From positions 144,444,349 through 144,508,348 of the forward strand of contig NC_081410.1 of assembly GCF_030272615.1 (NCBI RefSeq): DNA of 64,000 nt. Direction: 5' to 3'. This document shows positions 47,474 through 60,143 of this stretch, piece by piece. Source of the stretch: Cryptomeria japonica. Lineage: Eukaryota > Streptophyta > Pinopsida > Cupressales > Cupressaceae. The notes beneath the pieces were generated by a model. That model searched no databases. It was given only the letters and a program-made list of their open reading frames with translations, and was not told where the DNA came from. The position numbers were made by a program, and so were the translations under genes. Each line of letters begins with the position of its first letter. The stretch's first letter is position 1.

Positions 47474-48529
47474 ATGATGAAGAGGGAAGGTCCTAAGTTC
47501 AACAAAGATAACTTTCAGATATGGAAGGACAAAATGAAGATATACATTAAAAGCATGGGTGCTCAACACTAGAACTATATTAAGAATATTTATGTTGTTC
47601 CTACCGTTACTCTCACCAATGATCAAAGAAGATAAATTTAGGAGAATGGGCAAGTGATGGAAGCTCTTATCAGCAGTCTATCTGATATTGAGTTTATAGA
47701 TGTTCAAGATAAAGACAATCCCAAAGATGTATGGGATACTCTGGAAACTATCTATGGTGGTGATGAGAATGTGAAGCAAGCTAAGGAAGAGAGCCTTAGG
47801 GGAAAGTTTGAAGACATGCAGATGGTTGAATGAGAGACCATTCAACAATATGGGATAAGAATTAAAACTATTGTAGGAGACATCAAGAGTGCAGGAGGCA
47901 AAATAGATGATCCCACTGTTGTTAGCAAAGTTTTGACATCCTTATTACCGGTCTATGCAATAAGGGTTGCCGCTATTCAGGAGTTGAGATCTATTGACAA
48001 GACAATGGTATCCCTTGACTCCATCATTGCTAAGTTGACCACATATGAGCTAAACAATTATGATGGTAGTGTTCAGAAGATTGAATCAACCTTTAGAGCA
48101 TCTGCTGCACTATCTAGAAAGGGAAAAGAAGTTGGTACCAGTAGTGAACCTAGACAAAGCAGAGATATGGATGATGAGGAGATCCTAATAGAATTTGAAG
48201 CTCTTCTTTCCAAGAGACTTCCTAAGGGAACTGGAAAATACAGAGGTAAGCTCCCTTTGAAATATTTTTCTTGCAATAGGATAGGACACATTGCTGTCAA
48301 TTGTCCCAACAGTGATAATAAGGAAAAACCAGAGAAGTTCAAAAAGTTCAAAGGAGGAAATAGGAGAAAGTGTCTTGTTGTAGTTGATGAAGGTGTCATT
48401 GATGATGAATTCAAAGATGAAGAAAGCGAAGACATAGTGTTTGTAGCTGTTAAGGAAGATGTGTCAGACAAGAAAGCTCTTGTCTCCCGCTTTGATAATT
48501 CTAATGAGTGGATTATTGACAGTGGTTGA
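47474..48529 (+). pseudogene. Element E gag and protease start
   Basis: One frame from ATG at 47474: MMKREGPKFNKDNFQIWKDK, then ALISSLSDIEFIDVQDKDNP and DVWDTLETIYGGDENVKQA, as in copia gag. Stops occur near 47568, 47631, 47637 and 47832. The nucleocapsid knuckle is YFSCNRIGHIAVNC, whose first Cys has become Tyr or Phe. An acidic stretch leads to the protease active site WIIDSG, where the next codon is TGA (48527-48529) before SHHMTG. This is the same frame as the pol segment that follows. Confidence 0.85.
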
Positions 48530-50072
48530 TCTCACCACATGACTGGTGACTGGAGAAAGTTTCTATCTTTGGAAGAGTATGATGGAGGTGTAGTCCAATT
48601 TGGTAATGATGCACCATGCATGGTAAAAGGTAAAGGGTCCATCTCTCTAAATGGAAAAATCAGTGGTGATAATGTGTATTGGGTAGAAGGTCTCAGGCAT
48701 AACCTTTTGAGTGTAGCCCAGTTGAATGATAAAGGACTCACGCTGGAATTCAAAGATGGAGTATGCAAAATAAAAGGAAAGAGTGGCGAATTGATGGCCA
48801 CCGATATGCAGACCAAAGGTAACTTATTTCAGTTAAATACAAATATCAGTCAATGCCTAATGGCTAAGTTTGATGACAGTTGGGTATGGCATATGAGACT
48901 CTGCCATGTAAACTTTGATAATATTGTGAAGGCCAGTAAGATGAAGGCAGTTAGAGGATTACCTGTGTTGAACAAACCGAAGAATCCTTTGTGTAGAGAA
49001 TGTCAACTGGGGAAAATGTCTTCCTCAACCTTCAAAGGTAAATCTTTCACAATAGATAATTTACTTGATCTTGTGCATACTGATTTGTGTGGTCCTATGA
49101 AAATTAGAAGTGTTTAGGCAGATAGGTTACTTTATGATTCTAACTGATGATTGCTCTAGAATGATGTGGGTCACATTCTTGAAAGACAAGTCTGAAGCTT
49201 TTGGAAAGTTTAAAGCCTTCAGAGCACTAGTTGAAAAGGAAAGTGGTAAGAGGATTAAATGCCTTAGAATTGACCAAGGAGGTGAGTTCACTTTTAGTGA
49301 GTTCAATAAGTACTGTGAAGAAAATGGCATCAAAAGGCAACTGTCTACCCCCCAAACTCCACAACAGAATGGCCTAGCAGAAAGGAACAACCGGACTGTA
49401 GTTGAAGCAGCCAAAATGATGTTGATTCAAGGAAAGGTTGCTCACACTTTTTGGAGAGAAGCGGTGAGCACTGCAGTCTACACTATGAACCGAGTTCTCA
49501 TGAAGAAAGGTAAGGATAAAACTCCCTATGAGTATTGGATTGGTAAGACTCCAGTAGTAAGCTACTTTAGAGTGTTTGGTAGCAAGTGTTATATTAAGAG
49601 AAGTGAACACCAAAGCAAGTTTGATGCAAAATGTGATGAGGGAATATTCTTAGGGTATTCCACCAAGAGCAAAGCTTTCAAGTGCTTTAACAATAGGACT
49701 CAGAGAATTGTTGAAAGTATCAATGTTAGAATTGATGAAACCTTTGGGAAACCCGAGGAAACCGATAGCGAGCAAGCGGTAGATGAACCGTGTGTAACCT
49801 TCTGGGAATCAGTTACAAAACAACCAAGTACAAGTAATAGTGCTCCTACACCGGTAGACGCTGATGTAGATGAAAATGAAGATGAGGATGAAGAAGAAAA
49901 ACAAGAGCAATCAGCTAAGATCATTCCTAGGTATGTAAAGCTGCAACATGATCCAAAGCAGATCATAGGGGATAAGGATGCAGGAATACTTACAAGAAGA
50001 AAGGTCAGAGAGAATTCTTGCATGATTTCTGAATTTGAGCCCAAAACATTCAAAGACAATGATGAACACTAG
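48530..50072 (+). pseudogene. Element E protease and integrase
   Basis: Protease continues from SHHMTGDWRKFLSLEEYDGG; the pre-integrase zinc region is WHMRLCHVNFDNIVK ... CRECQLGKMSS. A frameshift near 49110 separates TDLCGPMKIRSV (first catalytic Asp) from the rest of the core: FMILTDDCSRMMWVTFLKDK, IDQGGEFTFSEFNKYC (second Asp) and QQNGLAERNNRTVVEAAKMM (Glu). A long acidic spacer (DVDENEDEDEEEKQEQ) precedes RT, and the frame stops at 50070-50072. Confidence 0.9.
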
Positions 50073-51564
50073 ATTAAGGGTATGGAAGAGGAACTTGAAC
50101 AGATAGAAAAGAAAGGTACATGGTCTTTGGTACCCAGATCTGAGCACAAAAATGTTATTGGCACCAAATGGGTTCTTAGAAACAAGCTGAATGAAGATGG
50201 CACAGTGGTAAGAAACAAAGAAAGATTGGTATGTAAGGGATATGCTCAAAAAGAAGGAGAAGACTATGGGGAAACCTTTGCTCCAGTAGCTAGATTGGAA
50301 GGAGTTCAAATGCTTCTAGCATATGCAGCCTTCAAGGGATTCAAAGTGTATCAGATGGATGTAAAATCTGCATTCCTGGATAGAATACTTGAAGAGGAAG
50401 TCTATATAGAGAAACTAGATGGGTTTGCCCTATCAGAAGACAATGATATGGTGTGTAGGCTACATAAAGCCTTGTATGGATTGAAGCAAGCACCTAGAGC
50501 ATGGTATGAACATTTACACTCCCATCTTGTGAAGATTGGTTGAAAGAACAAGTGAAGATAGCAATATCTATCTAAAGTCAGAAGGAGATCAGATTCTGAT
50601 CTGTGAACTGTTTGTTGATGACATAATTTTTGGTGGAGATGACAAGATGAGTCATGCATTTGCAGATGAGATGAGGAAGGAATTTGAGATGTCACTAATT
50701 GGAGGGATTAAGTTCTTTATTGGACTACAGATTCAACAAATGAAAGAAGGCATCTTTATCACTCAATCCAAGTATGTCAAAGAGGTGTTGAAGACCTTTG
50801 ACATGGAAGACAACAAATCGGTTGGTACATCGATGATGACCGGTTGTAAATTATCAAAAGAAGATGACTCAACATTGGTGAATGAGAAGGATTACTAGTC
50901 AATGATTGGTAAGTTGCATTATGTAGTACACAACAGACCAGACATAGCACATGCAGTGGGCATTGCTGCACATTTCCAAAAAAGTCCAAGAGAATCCCAC
51001 TTGGTAGCAACAAAGCGGATTCTTAGATATCTAAAGGGAACTATAGATTATGGATTGTGGTATCCATACAATAATGATTTCAATCTCAAAGTATTTACCG
51101 GTGCTGATTGGGCTAGTAATGTGGACGACCAGAAGAGCACAACCGGTGATGCATTCTTTCTTGGTGGTAGACTAGTCTCATGGATGAGCAAAAAGCAGAG
51201 TTGTATCTCTCAGTCCACAGTAGAAGCAGAATATGTAGCAACATTTATGAATTGCACACAGACAATTTGGATGAAGCATGTATTGAGTGGTTTAAAAGCC
51301 CCTGTATCTGAACCTGTGAGTATATTTTGTGATAACACAAGTGCAATTAATATTTCCAAGAATCCGGTATTGCATGCTAGAACCAAGCACTTTGAGCTCA
51401 AGTATCATTTTTTGAGGGAGAAAGTTCAGAACAAAGAGGTTGTATTGGAACATGTTTTCAGTAAGGAACAATTAGCAGATATATTCACCAAGCCTTTACT
51501 GAAGGCTACATTTACCTACTTAAGAGGTGAATTAGGGGTGATGCCCCTTCAAGAGGTGAACTAA
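50073..51564 (+). pseudogene. Element E reverse transcriptase and RNase H
   Basis: [77 protein letters not shown] and [19 protein letters not shown]. After a frameshift near 50540 the catalytic box reads LFVDDIIFGG. A TAG at 50896-50898 interrupts before SMIGKLHY. RNase H follows with TGADWASNVDDQKSTTG, QSTVEAEYVATFMNC, FCDNTSAINISKNPVLHARTK and KEQLADIFTKPL, ending at 51564. All motifs are recognisable but the gene is broken. Confidence 0.92.
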
Positions 51565-51819
51565 AGGTATGTGCTCCATATCAGTCAGGTATTGCATTGT
51601 CAAAAAAATTTCAGGATTGGTGTGTTGAAGGATGCTACTCCTCAGGGGGAGCAACATAGTGGAACATGAATGTTTGTGCCTCCACCTTGGCATTGTTGTC
51701 AAAGGGGGAGAATATGTGAAGTAGAAAAGATATCTGCAGTTTTGGCTACACATAATATGGAAGAAATTAGGGAGAATATGTGAAGTGGAGAGATATCTTT
51801 GTATATTTCCATCAATGCC

Positions 51820-51831
51820 AAAGGGGGAGAT
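51820..51831 (+). promoter_or_regulatory. Polypurine tract of element E
   Basis: AAAGGGGGAGAT against the 3' LTR start TGTTGGCATATG, preceded by 'catcaatgcc'. A related 'aaagggggagaatatgtgaa' occurs twice upstream (about 51700 and 51768). Confidence 0.85.
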
Positions 51832-53315
51832 TGTTGGCATATGTGCAGAGATTGGATGACATGATGATATTGTATGTTGCCATTGATGTCAATATGCTGA
51901 AGTATGAACTGGTATATTAAAGAAAGAAAACTGATGTGAATCAGTATATGCGAAAAGGTAAACCAATATGTTGAAAGGTAATCCGATATGTTGAAATGTG
52001 AATCGGTATATGCAAAGTTTGTATCAGTGTTTCATTTGGAATGACTACCGGTTGGTAGTCTCAGCTTCAAGGTTTCTGGTTGATACATTCCAAGTCTGTG
52101 TGATTCGATTGATGACATCCTGTGATGAGTTAGCATTGTAATGAAGATCAGAGCATGTTGCCACGTCTGCCTTGTGCACGTGAAGAATCTCTTTGAGGAT
52201 CTTGCATGAAGAAGATTGATTCTATCCACCTCAGGAATGTGTAAAATATCTATAAACGGTGGAAAGCGTGTGATGGGTTATCAACTTCTAGAAGCGACAA
52301 AGAACGAATGATGAATAATGTCTTGAGATTTGTTCAGGATTGTTTTACCCTATTTAATGCATTGAAATGGTCAGGATTGGACCGATTGTATTGATAACCT
52401 AGATGCTTAAGGGTTTAGGGTTTATGCTACCGACCTAATTGTTGTATAAGGTTGATCATGTTTGTTGTTGTAAGGTGGTTGGAAAATGTTGTGTGTGTAT
52501 CCGAGTGAAGAGATACTTGATTCTTGCCAGATCGGTGCAGTGAGTAGAGATCTGCAGCGTGTGATTTCAGAAGTTAAGGTACTAAAGTGGATTTGCCTTA
52601 GCATTGAGTGCTGTTATCAGAATAGTGTATTACTTGTTGACTTCTAACTATTTCAGCAGTTGGAAAATCCCTTAACCGGGTAGATTTAATAGGCTTTTTG
52701 TAAATCCTTTAATAGGGTGACTCAAAATCATTGAGTTCTTCAAATCCTTTTACAATGTAACCTTTAACAGGGTTTCAACCTCTAACCGGGTATTTAGCCA
52801 TCCCTTAACTGGGTGATCCCTAGCAGGATCAGTTCCTAGCAGAACATGTTGTAAAGTCTTTAATAGGACTAGGCTCCTAATAGAGCGAACTTCAAAAGAG
52901 TTCAAGAAAAACTTGTGGGTATTCATCCCCACCGTGGTTTTTCCCAGTTGGGTTTCCACGGGAAAAATCAGTGTGTTATGTGTGATGCTTTTTCATGTGA
53001 TGTTTTAGTGTTTTCTGTTAAGTGGTAATGCAAGTTGATCCAATGCCTTTGTATTTTTGATGTATTACTTGCTTGGGCATATGGGTGAAGTTGAGATGAG
53101 ATGTTAGGTTTGAGAAGTTCTAGGTGTTACCGGTTTATGTCTTTCACAGTCAAACTATGTTTTACCGGTAGAGCCTTGGTTTAGATCAGTGATGCTATTT
53201 ACCAATTAGTACTATGTTTATAGTTTAAAGTTGTTGAAGTTTTTTTTTTTATCTATACTGATTCACCCCCCCTCTCAGTATTTGTTGGGTAGTTATTGTT
53301 CATAATTATTCATCA
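51832..53315 (+). repeat. 3' LTR of element E (1484 bp)
   Basis: Begins TGTTGGCATATGTGCAGAG and ends TTATTCATCA. It retains the canonical TG lost from the 5' copy and carries the same internal short-word repeats (52667-52875). Confidence 0.9.
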
Positions 53316-53320
53316 ATTAC
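53316..53320. repeat. Target-site duplication of element E, right copy
   Basis: ATTAC, identical to 45915-45919. Confidence 0.88.
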
Positions 53321-56284
53321 ATAGTCTTATTTATATTTCCATCTTTCATAACACATGATTTTAATTTTCATTACATAAATATGCTCCAATTAGAATCCAA
53401 ACTCATGATGAGATACTATAGATCCAAATCTATGCACGCTAACATCCAAGAAGAATATCCCAATGGTAGAAGACATCAAACCACCCGACCATGTGAAACC
53501 AAATAGGAACCACGCCTTGTGCTAGGAGATGACATAAGGTTCCAACTCACGCTCAAGACCTAAGATTGCACCTAACAACCATAAGATACAATATGACACT
53601 ATAAGACTCCAACATAAGAATATAACATCACAATACATCACATGGCTAAATCAAAGCAATCAACCTCCATAGGCATAATCAACAACAAGGCATATGGATA
53701 ATGGACACATGTGGGGTAGAGTGTCATCACATGCTAGCTTCATGTGGCATTCGTCTCCACCTTGGAGTCACTCAAGTGAGATTGGGTATACCTCTCCAAC
53801 GGTCTTCCCAATCTAGGATCCCAAAAACCACCTCCCTGGGTCCATCCAATTGGGGCATACAACAACATATTCTTTATCTCGATTAGGTGAATTCCTATAT
53901 ACCCAACCCACTAATCAATTATTAATAATGTTATCACTTGCAAATTAAACCATAAACTCTTCATGTGGTTCCATAGGTGTAGACCCCCTTCTTAGAGATC
54001 TAGTGCTCATAACCTAGGTCGAACACATGCAAGAGCCCACTCTCCCAAACATGGAACAAGACCATATGGTAAAAAACATAACAAGATACATCTACAACAA
54101 CATGAAACTCAACATGGGTAGCATTAAAATTCATTACAAAATTGATACAACTGAATCACAAAGATAGCCATCAACATACAACGAAGCCACTTAACAAGGA
54201 CCAAGCCATAAGCCATAATGCCAAAATGAAACAATAAAGAGAGCCTCAAGAATGTCAAATACACAAAAATAGGGGCAATACATGAATCCAATAACATAGA
54301 ATGATCCTCCACAGTGAGGCACAACATAACCTCTCACTGGAGCTACAATTAACCATCCTCAATAGAAAGGAATCGCTCAACTTGCTGGAGCAACATATCA
54401 AAACCTCGACGGATAAGCACAAAACCACTTGTTAGAGCCCAAATGGATTCACACATATCACAAATGAATAACACAATACCCTAAAACTATCAAACATAAC
54501 AAAACAAGCGTCTGGAATAAAGACCAAGCATAGAAATCAACTGAGGGACTCAAAAACCAATCCAGAAATCTATTGACACTACTTTTGTGCTATTGAAGCC
54601 CATAGTAGTGCTATTGTAACAAGGGACCAACTCACGGAAAACAAAATACAAAGATACTCAAATTTTCCCAGATTCGGGCATGAGCCTTACAATGGCATAA
54701 ATACAACCAAGAAGACACTAAAAGCCAATAAAAAACCAAAACAAAGCCTTGTTAAGGCCAACAATACAACACATCCAAGAATTCTAACTTATACTGACAA
54801 TAACTTGCACATAAATGATTACAGACATAGCCACTCTAGATCTAATCAAACCAAATGAACACAAGACAAGGTATACATCAACAAATAAACCTCACAAAAC
54901 CAGTCGTTACCACAATGCATTCATAGGCAAATTTATAATCAACATATTTACATACACAAATAACCTTTTCCGACAGTATAATACACACATATTCATAAAA
55001 TCATATATAAATATTTTCCCAAAATATTATTCCTAATTACTGATAATAGCATAATCCTTCACTCCTAAATCTCCCCAAACAATCTTTTAGCAGTCATGAA
55101 GAAAACATCTCTTTTAAAAAAAATCAAAATGCAAGAATAGAAAAAGGTCTCCAACTTGGAAGTAGAGTGATGGTAATGCAATCGTAGAAGAGCAAAAATC
55201 CAGGCCAACAAGCTTTCCAAAATTCAACCCAACCAAGCAATTCTAAAATCCAAAAGTCGCAAAAAGATATCCAGAAGCACACCCACAAAAATGCTCACAA
55301 AGACAATAAATAGAATCTCATTCAAAACTACAAAAGAATATCCACAAATCAAAATATTCCAATAAAATATATTCTATACCAACCCCCTTCCAAAAATCGA
55401 AGTAAGAATATAAAATAATATTATTTACTTACCTTCAAATGTCAACCAATAAAATAATAGGGTAGGTATAAACATAATATTTAATTACTCAATTAGTAAC
55501 AAGAGAATGTAATAATAATATAACAAACAATAATAATAAATTAAAGCCCAATAAAATAAATCAAAGGCAATATAAATAAATGCTCCAATTAACTATAAAA
55601 CCACAAATAATATAAACAAACAAACAAATAATTAAATAACATTATCCTCACAATCACAACTCCCAAGAGGGCCAATCATAACAAGGGGTAGGTAAATGAA
55701 TAATAGCAAATAAATAAGACAACAATGCAAATAAATAAACAAACAAATAAATAAATAATCAATAAAGAAGATAAATAAATAAATGTATAGATAGATATAA
55801 ATACCCATCTAGTAATTAAACAATAAATAAATAAATAATCCAATAAATCAAAAGCTCAAACAATAAATCAAAACCAATAAAAATAAATAATAAATAACCA
55901 ATAAATAGATGAGCCAAAAATAAATAAATAGATAAACAATAAACAAATAATTAAATGTACAGATACATATAAATGCTCTAGCCAATATAAGTTAAACTCA
56001 ACACTACAAATATCTCCCACATACATATAAAATAATCAAATAAATAATAAATAAATAAATGGATTAACTAATAAGCATAAATACTCAACTAATATAATTC
56101 CACCAATTAATTATTAATTAATTATAAACTCCTAAAAAATAAATATGTATAAATATATTGTATTCGTACTAACCATTGTTTAATGATTTGCGCCAATGGC
56201 TATATGTAGTAATTGATTAATTAATTTCCACAATTCCAAATAACTGATAAAATATAAATCCATAAAATAAACATTAATGAGTAA
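53321..56284. other. AT-rich non-coding stretch with simple repeats
   Basis: It continues the sequence interrupted by element E. No ORF with recognisable content. From about 55500 to 56110 it is dominated by AATAAATA-type low-complexity repeats. It ends where the LTR of element F begins. It may be an old, unrecognised LTR or solo LTR. Confidence 0.45.
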
Positions 56285-57058
56285 TGTTTATGGTAAAAAT
56301 GGAAACAACAACATTGAAAGACTAAAGGAATTCAACCAGAAAACCCTAGCCTAACAACAACAAAGATCCACCATAACATATGAAGATTACCTAACACAAT
56401 GCAAATCAAATGAAATCACAAAGATTATACCATCATATGTCCAATAGGGTTTGAATCTCCATTCTTCCTATCTCCATTGATCTTGCTTGATATATTTGCT
56501 CTCAGATTTTATGCGTGCACAAGAGCTCAACAAAGAACGGAAATGTGGTTGCAAGTAGGCTTGATTGCATATGAAAGTTCAAAAGCGTAGAGTAGTCGGG
56601 GTTGATAATGAAGGAAGCATCTCCTTATATAGAAGACATTATAAGAAATGAAGGGATAAGATTGAGAGGTGTAAAAGATAAATGGCCGACTATGATTATA
56701 GGGTAGGTAGAAGAAATAATAAAATAATGAGAGGGTAGGTAGTGTAGGAATTAAGAGATGAATGCCATGTGTCATGGGTAGAAAAAGCTAAAGAATTAAT
56801 TAAATAAATAAAGATTTATTTAATTAATAGAAGAAGTAGGATCAATTAAATAAATAAGAGTATCTATTTAATTTAGGAAAAGGGGAATTTAAATAAATAA
56901 ATAAATGTATTTATTTAAATGAGAAATAAGGCTAGAAGAGGATAAATGGATTAATTAAATAAATAGAGATTTATTTAATTAATAGAAGAATTAGGCTAAA
57001 ATAATTAAATAAATAAAAATATTTATTTAATTAGACTGGACAATTTTAGGTGTCTACA
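56285..57058 (-). repeat. 3' LTR of element F (774 bp)
   Basis: On the - strand TGTAGACACCTAAAATTGTC ... CCATAAACA, matching element A. TATATAAGG is conserved at 56623-56631, and the AT-rich palindromic array at about 56793-57035. The base after the end differs from element A, which confirms the terminus. Confidence 0.88.
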
Positions 57059-57072
57059 TTTTGCCCCTCTTT
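57059..57072 (-). promoter_or_regulatory. Polypurine tract of element F
   Basis: On the - strand AAAGAGGGGCAAAA directly before the LTR, a better purine run than in element A. Confidence 0.8.
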
Positions 57073-57289
57073 GAGACAATGCAGCTTGTCGCGTTGTTTC
57101 AAAGAAGATAAGATAAACTGATACAAAGTTGCCCCAAGATGGGAATGATATGCCCCCTCGAGAGATTGGATGAAAATGTCTGGAAAGATCGTAGACAATC
57201 TCTCGATAAGAAAGAAAGGGTAGAATGGATTGACCGGATGAAGTGACAGAGTCACAAGATAAAGAAGACTGAATAGGGCTAGGGTAGTC

Positions 57290-57298
57290 TATAAAATA
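57290..57298 (+). promoter_or_regulatory. TATA box of the antisense PMD gene (element F)
   Basis: TATAAAATA about 84 bp upstream of the exon 1 ATG (57382), at the same distance as in element A and flanked by shared words on both sides. It lies about 230 bp from the LTR and directs transcription back through the element. Confidence 0.55.
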
Positions 57299-57447
57299 AA
57301 CCACAAGGGGAAAACATCCTCATTGTCATCCACACATCCAAGAAATCAGAGTGCAGAGAGAGCAGAGAGCAGTCAACAACGATGGCTTTGGTGCATAGAT
57401 TCGATCACATTCGCCGATTTCAGAGGCCAGCAGATGCAAGAGATCTG

Positions 57448-58236
57448 GTGAGTACCGCAAAAACCTCCTTGTACTTTTGTCGCATTAAATATTGTCATAA
57501 ATGCATGCTAGGTAGGTAATAAATGTGTTTTAGGTATGTCAAGTGGGGGGAAAAACATTAAGGCGCGTCTGTGTTGGTGACAGGTGCGTCTAAGTAGGAT
57601 AGGCACATTTGTGTTTGTGCCAGGTGCGTCTATGAATGCAACAACGTCTATGTTCAATGCGAGCATGTCTGTGTGATTCAGGCGCGTCTGTGCAGAGCAG
57701 GCACGTTTATGCAGTATGTAAGCGTGTTTATGTCATAAATGCACGTTTATGTCTTCAAGGACAAATCGACAGTTTTGTGATGAACATACGTCGTCGATTG
57801 GATAAGCTGCTGAGAGGATACACTCAAGCAGGTCCTCTAGGGAAGACTAGAGTAGCAGATAGGACTATGATTGACAATTCTGTGATAGAACATACGTTGC
57901 CAATTAGGAAACTACTCAAGAGGATACACTCAAGTAGAGGCCCTAGGATAGATCGAGGCACTTTGTGATGAACAGGGAGTACCAAAAGGTAGTACTTTGT
58001 GATGAACAAGGAGTACTAAAAAGAGCAGCACCTTGTGATGAACAGGGAATGCCAAAAGGTAGTACTTTGTGATGAACATGGAGTACTAAAAAGAGAAGCA
58101 CTTTGTGATGAATAGGGAATTCCACTAGGATAGAGAGCAGTACTTTGTGATGAACATGGAGTACTAAAAAGAGTAGCACTTTGTGATGAATAGGGAGTAC
58201 CACTAGTATTGACATAGTTGATTTGCTTGACTGCAG
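57448..58236 (+). other. Predicted intron of the antisense PMD gene (element F)
   Basis: Donor CTG|GTGAGT and acceptor TTGCTTGACTGCAG|GAGGACC. Both sites and the phase match element A. It includes irregular repeats of a CGTCTATGT-like word (57560-57750), an open stretch 57636-57968 with protein similarity to 7990-7739 of element A (shared RLDKLLRGYTQAGPLGKTR), and the minisatellite. Confidence 0.65.
57957..58205 (+). repeat. Minisatellite in the antisense-gene intron (element F)
   Basis: Seven irregular units of about 30-40 bp with the core ACTTTGTGATGAA followed by 'cagggagtac'. Same core as the element A array at 7496-7775, but with different unit number and order, so the two have evolved separately. 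Confidence 0.75.
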
Positions 58237-60143
58237 GAGGACCTACCTATGCTGGAGTCACGAGAGAGATTCCCTTCGACTCAGAGTTTGCGAGTAGAGT
58301 TGACAGTCAAGGAGAGAGACGCATTTTAGGCTATGGGATTGTGACATATTTTGTATGTGCCTGAGTTTCGGGTGAACATGGGATTGCTGACTGCGCTAGC
58401 TGAGAGATGGCACTCAAAGATTTGTACTTTTCATTTGTCGATGGGTGAGATGATAGTCACCTTAGAGGATGTATACAAGATACTGCGGATACCGATCAAT
58501 GGGGAGTTGGTTTCTTATGATTGAGATGGAGACAGGGATGCACTAAGATGAGTATTTCAGGATCCAGGGTTGGAGATGAGGGCCGAACACGTGGCTTGGG
58601 ATACCATGACATGGATAGGATTAGAGCTACTAGCAGTGTTGGCAGGAGTGATCAGTGGATTCTTCTGTCCAGATAGGGAGACACGAGGGTTGGCTGTGGG
58701 ATGGGGGAGGACTCTAGAGACATTGGTGACAAAGCACACCAGGTTTGCATGGGGACTGTGTTTGCTGGCACACTTGTATTATGAGTTGCATCAGTTTGTA
58801 TATCACGGATCAACAAGATTGGGATGCAGGGTGACACTGTTATAGGTATGGGCATATAAGCATCTGCTGGTTACACGACCGATCCACTTTAGAGGCAGAG
58901 GACATGGGCGCAACTATGTACACTTGTATGATATGATTACGTCTCAGTAGTAGATCGGGAGACTAGAGTGTTAGCATTGGGTTATTGATGAGATAGACAT
59001 TGTGGTATGGAGGTCATACCGGGACTGTGAGGAGTGGGAGGATGATGCAGTGGAGCTACCATATGTATTTCGGAGCAGGTATCTGATAGGGAGGACACCA
59101 TATGTTATTAAGAGGCAGTTGGTAGATAGGGTGGGCAGGCAGTTTGACAGGATACATCGGATGCCACAGGGGTCAGGGATGTATGCACAGACAATGAGGG
59201 ATCAGGTGCATTTGGGGCCAATTCTTTCATATGATTAGGCTATGACACAGCTGTAGGAGATGGTTTCCATGCCTTGGGACATATGGATAGATGTAGAGGA
59301 TGCAGGGATGGATGCAAAGTACACTGCATATTGGGCAGATCATCTGTTTCCACAACTGACGGATCCAGGGGAGCTGATAGATGGAGACGGTGGAGGTGAT
59401 GAAGATGATAGTGGAGATGGTGGAGGTAGAGGCCAACGGTGGAGGCAGGGCACAATGGTAGAGAGGAGAGTGGCTCCGAGGAGAGAGGGTGGAGAGGAGA
59501 GACAGGCTCATGTAGTGAGGGGTAGAGGTGGATTGCCATTACAGGTGCCAGCAGACAGGTTCCCAGACATGTACATGCTCCTAGACAGGTATAGGGATGG
59601 GGACGGGGACAAGGACATGAGCAGCCACAGGAATAGCCACAGGGACAGGGTGAGGGGGGAGAGGAGGAGGATGAGCTACTATCCTTGAGGGAGATCTGCT
59701 AGGAACAGGCAGATGAGATCCATGATCTTGAGAGGGAGACAAATAATCTTAGGAGACAATTGAGGGACACAGAGCGAGAGAGGGATCATGCTATTCAACG
59801 CTATACAGAGGCTGAGACAACACTGAGGGAAAGGAGGTAGGCAGCAGAGGATATAGGGGCCGGATACGCCTATGTTCTATAGGCAGGGGAGGAGATAGCT
59901 TACTGGCGAGACCTGTATCATGGAGCGGTGCCACCAAATCACTGGGCTAGGAGCTTCCGGAGACTATTGTGAACTACGACGACCACTGGAGGGAGAGACG
60001 GGAGACAGGCATCTAGCGGTGGGGTTATGGGTCCTCCACCACCACCAGATAGAGGGGGCAGGAGAGATGATCCTGGGGCAGGTCCTTCTAGGGCTCAGAC
60101 TCTATCGAGGCCAACCCGTTCCGAGGGAGGGAGTTCATCATAG

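Larger units (their letters stand above)
45920..53315 (+). mobile_element. Element E: full-length Ty1/copia element (7396 bp)
   Basis: Two 1.48-kb LTRs, tRNA-Met primer site, one gag-pol frame in copia order (gag, protease, integrase, RT, RNase H), and an AAAGGGGGAGAT polypurine tract, all bounded by ATTAC duplications. At least seven in-frame stops and two frameshifts break the polyprotein. LTRs are nearly equal in length but differ at many positions. The first LTR begins TA instead of TG. I do not assign a lineage with confidence. Confidence 0.93.
57382..60143 (+). pseudogene. Antisense PMD (MAIN/MAIL1-like) gene in element F, spliced, broken
   Basis: Exon 1 (57382-57447) encodes MALVHRFDHIRRFQRP plus six residues. 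After a 789-bp intron, exon 2 (from 58237) runs in phase 0: EDLPMLESRERFPSTQ, NMGLLTALAERWHSKICTFH, LSMGEMIVTLEDVYKIL, AWDTMTWIGLELLAVLAGVI, RTLETLVTKHTRFAWGLCLL. An acidic, arginine-rich tail (DGDGGGDEDDSGDGGGRG) and the end SEGGSSS with TAG at 60141-60143 follow. In-frame stops include the TGA after AMGL and the TAG after VTLL, both shared with element A. Frame changes occur after 59688. PMD proteins of the host act in silencing with PP7-like partners; whether this passenger did so is unknown. Confidence 0.8.

Noticed and set aside
59227-59539. Ser/Pro/His-rich - strand ORFs
   Set aside because: Opposite strand of the acidic, GGxDD-rich tail of the PMD gene; no independent support.
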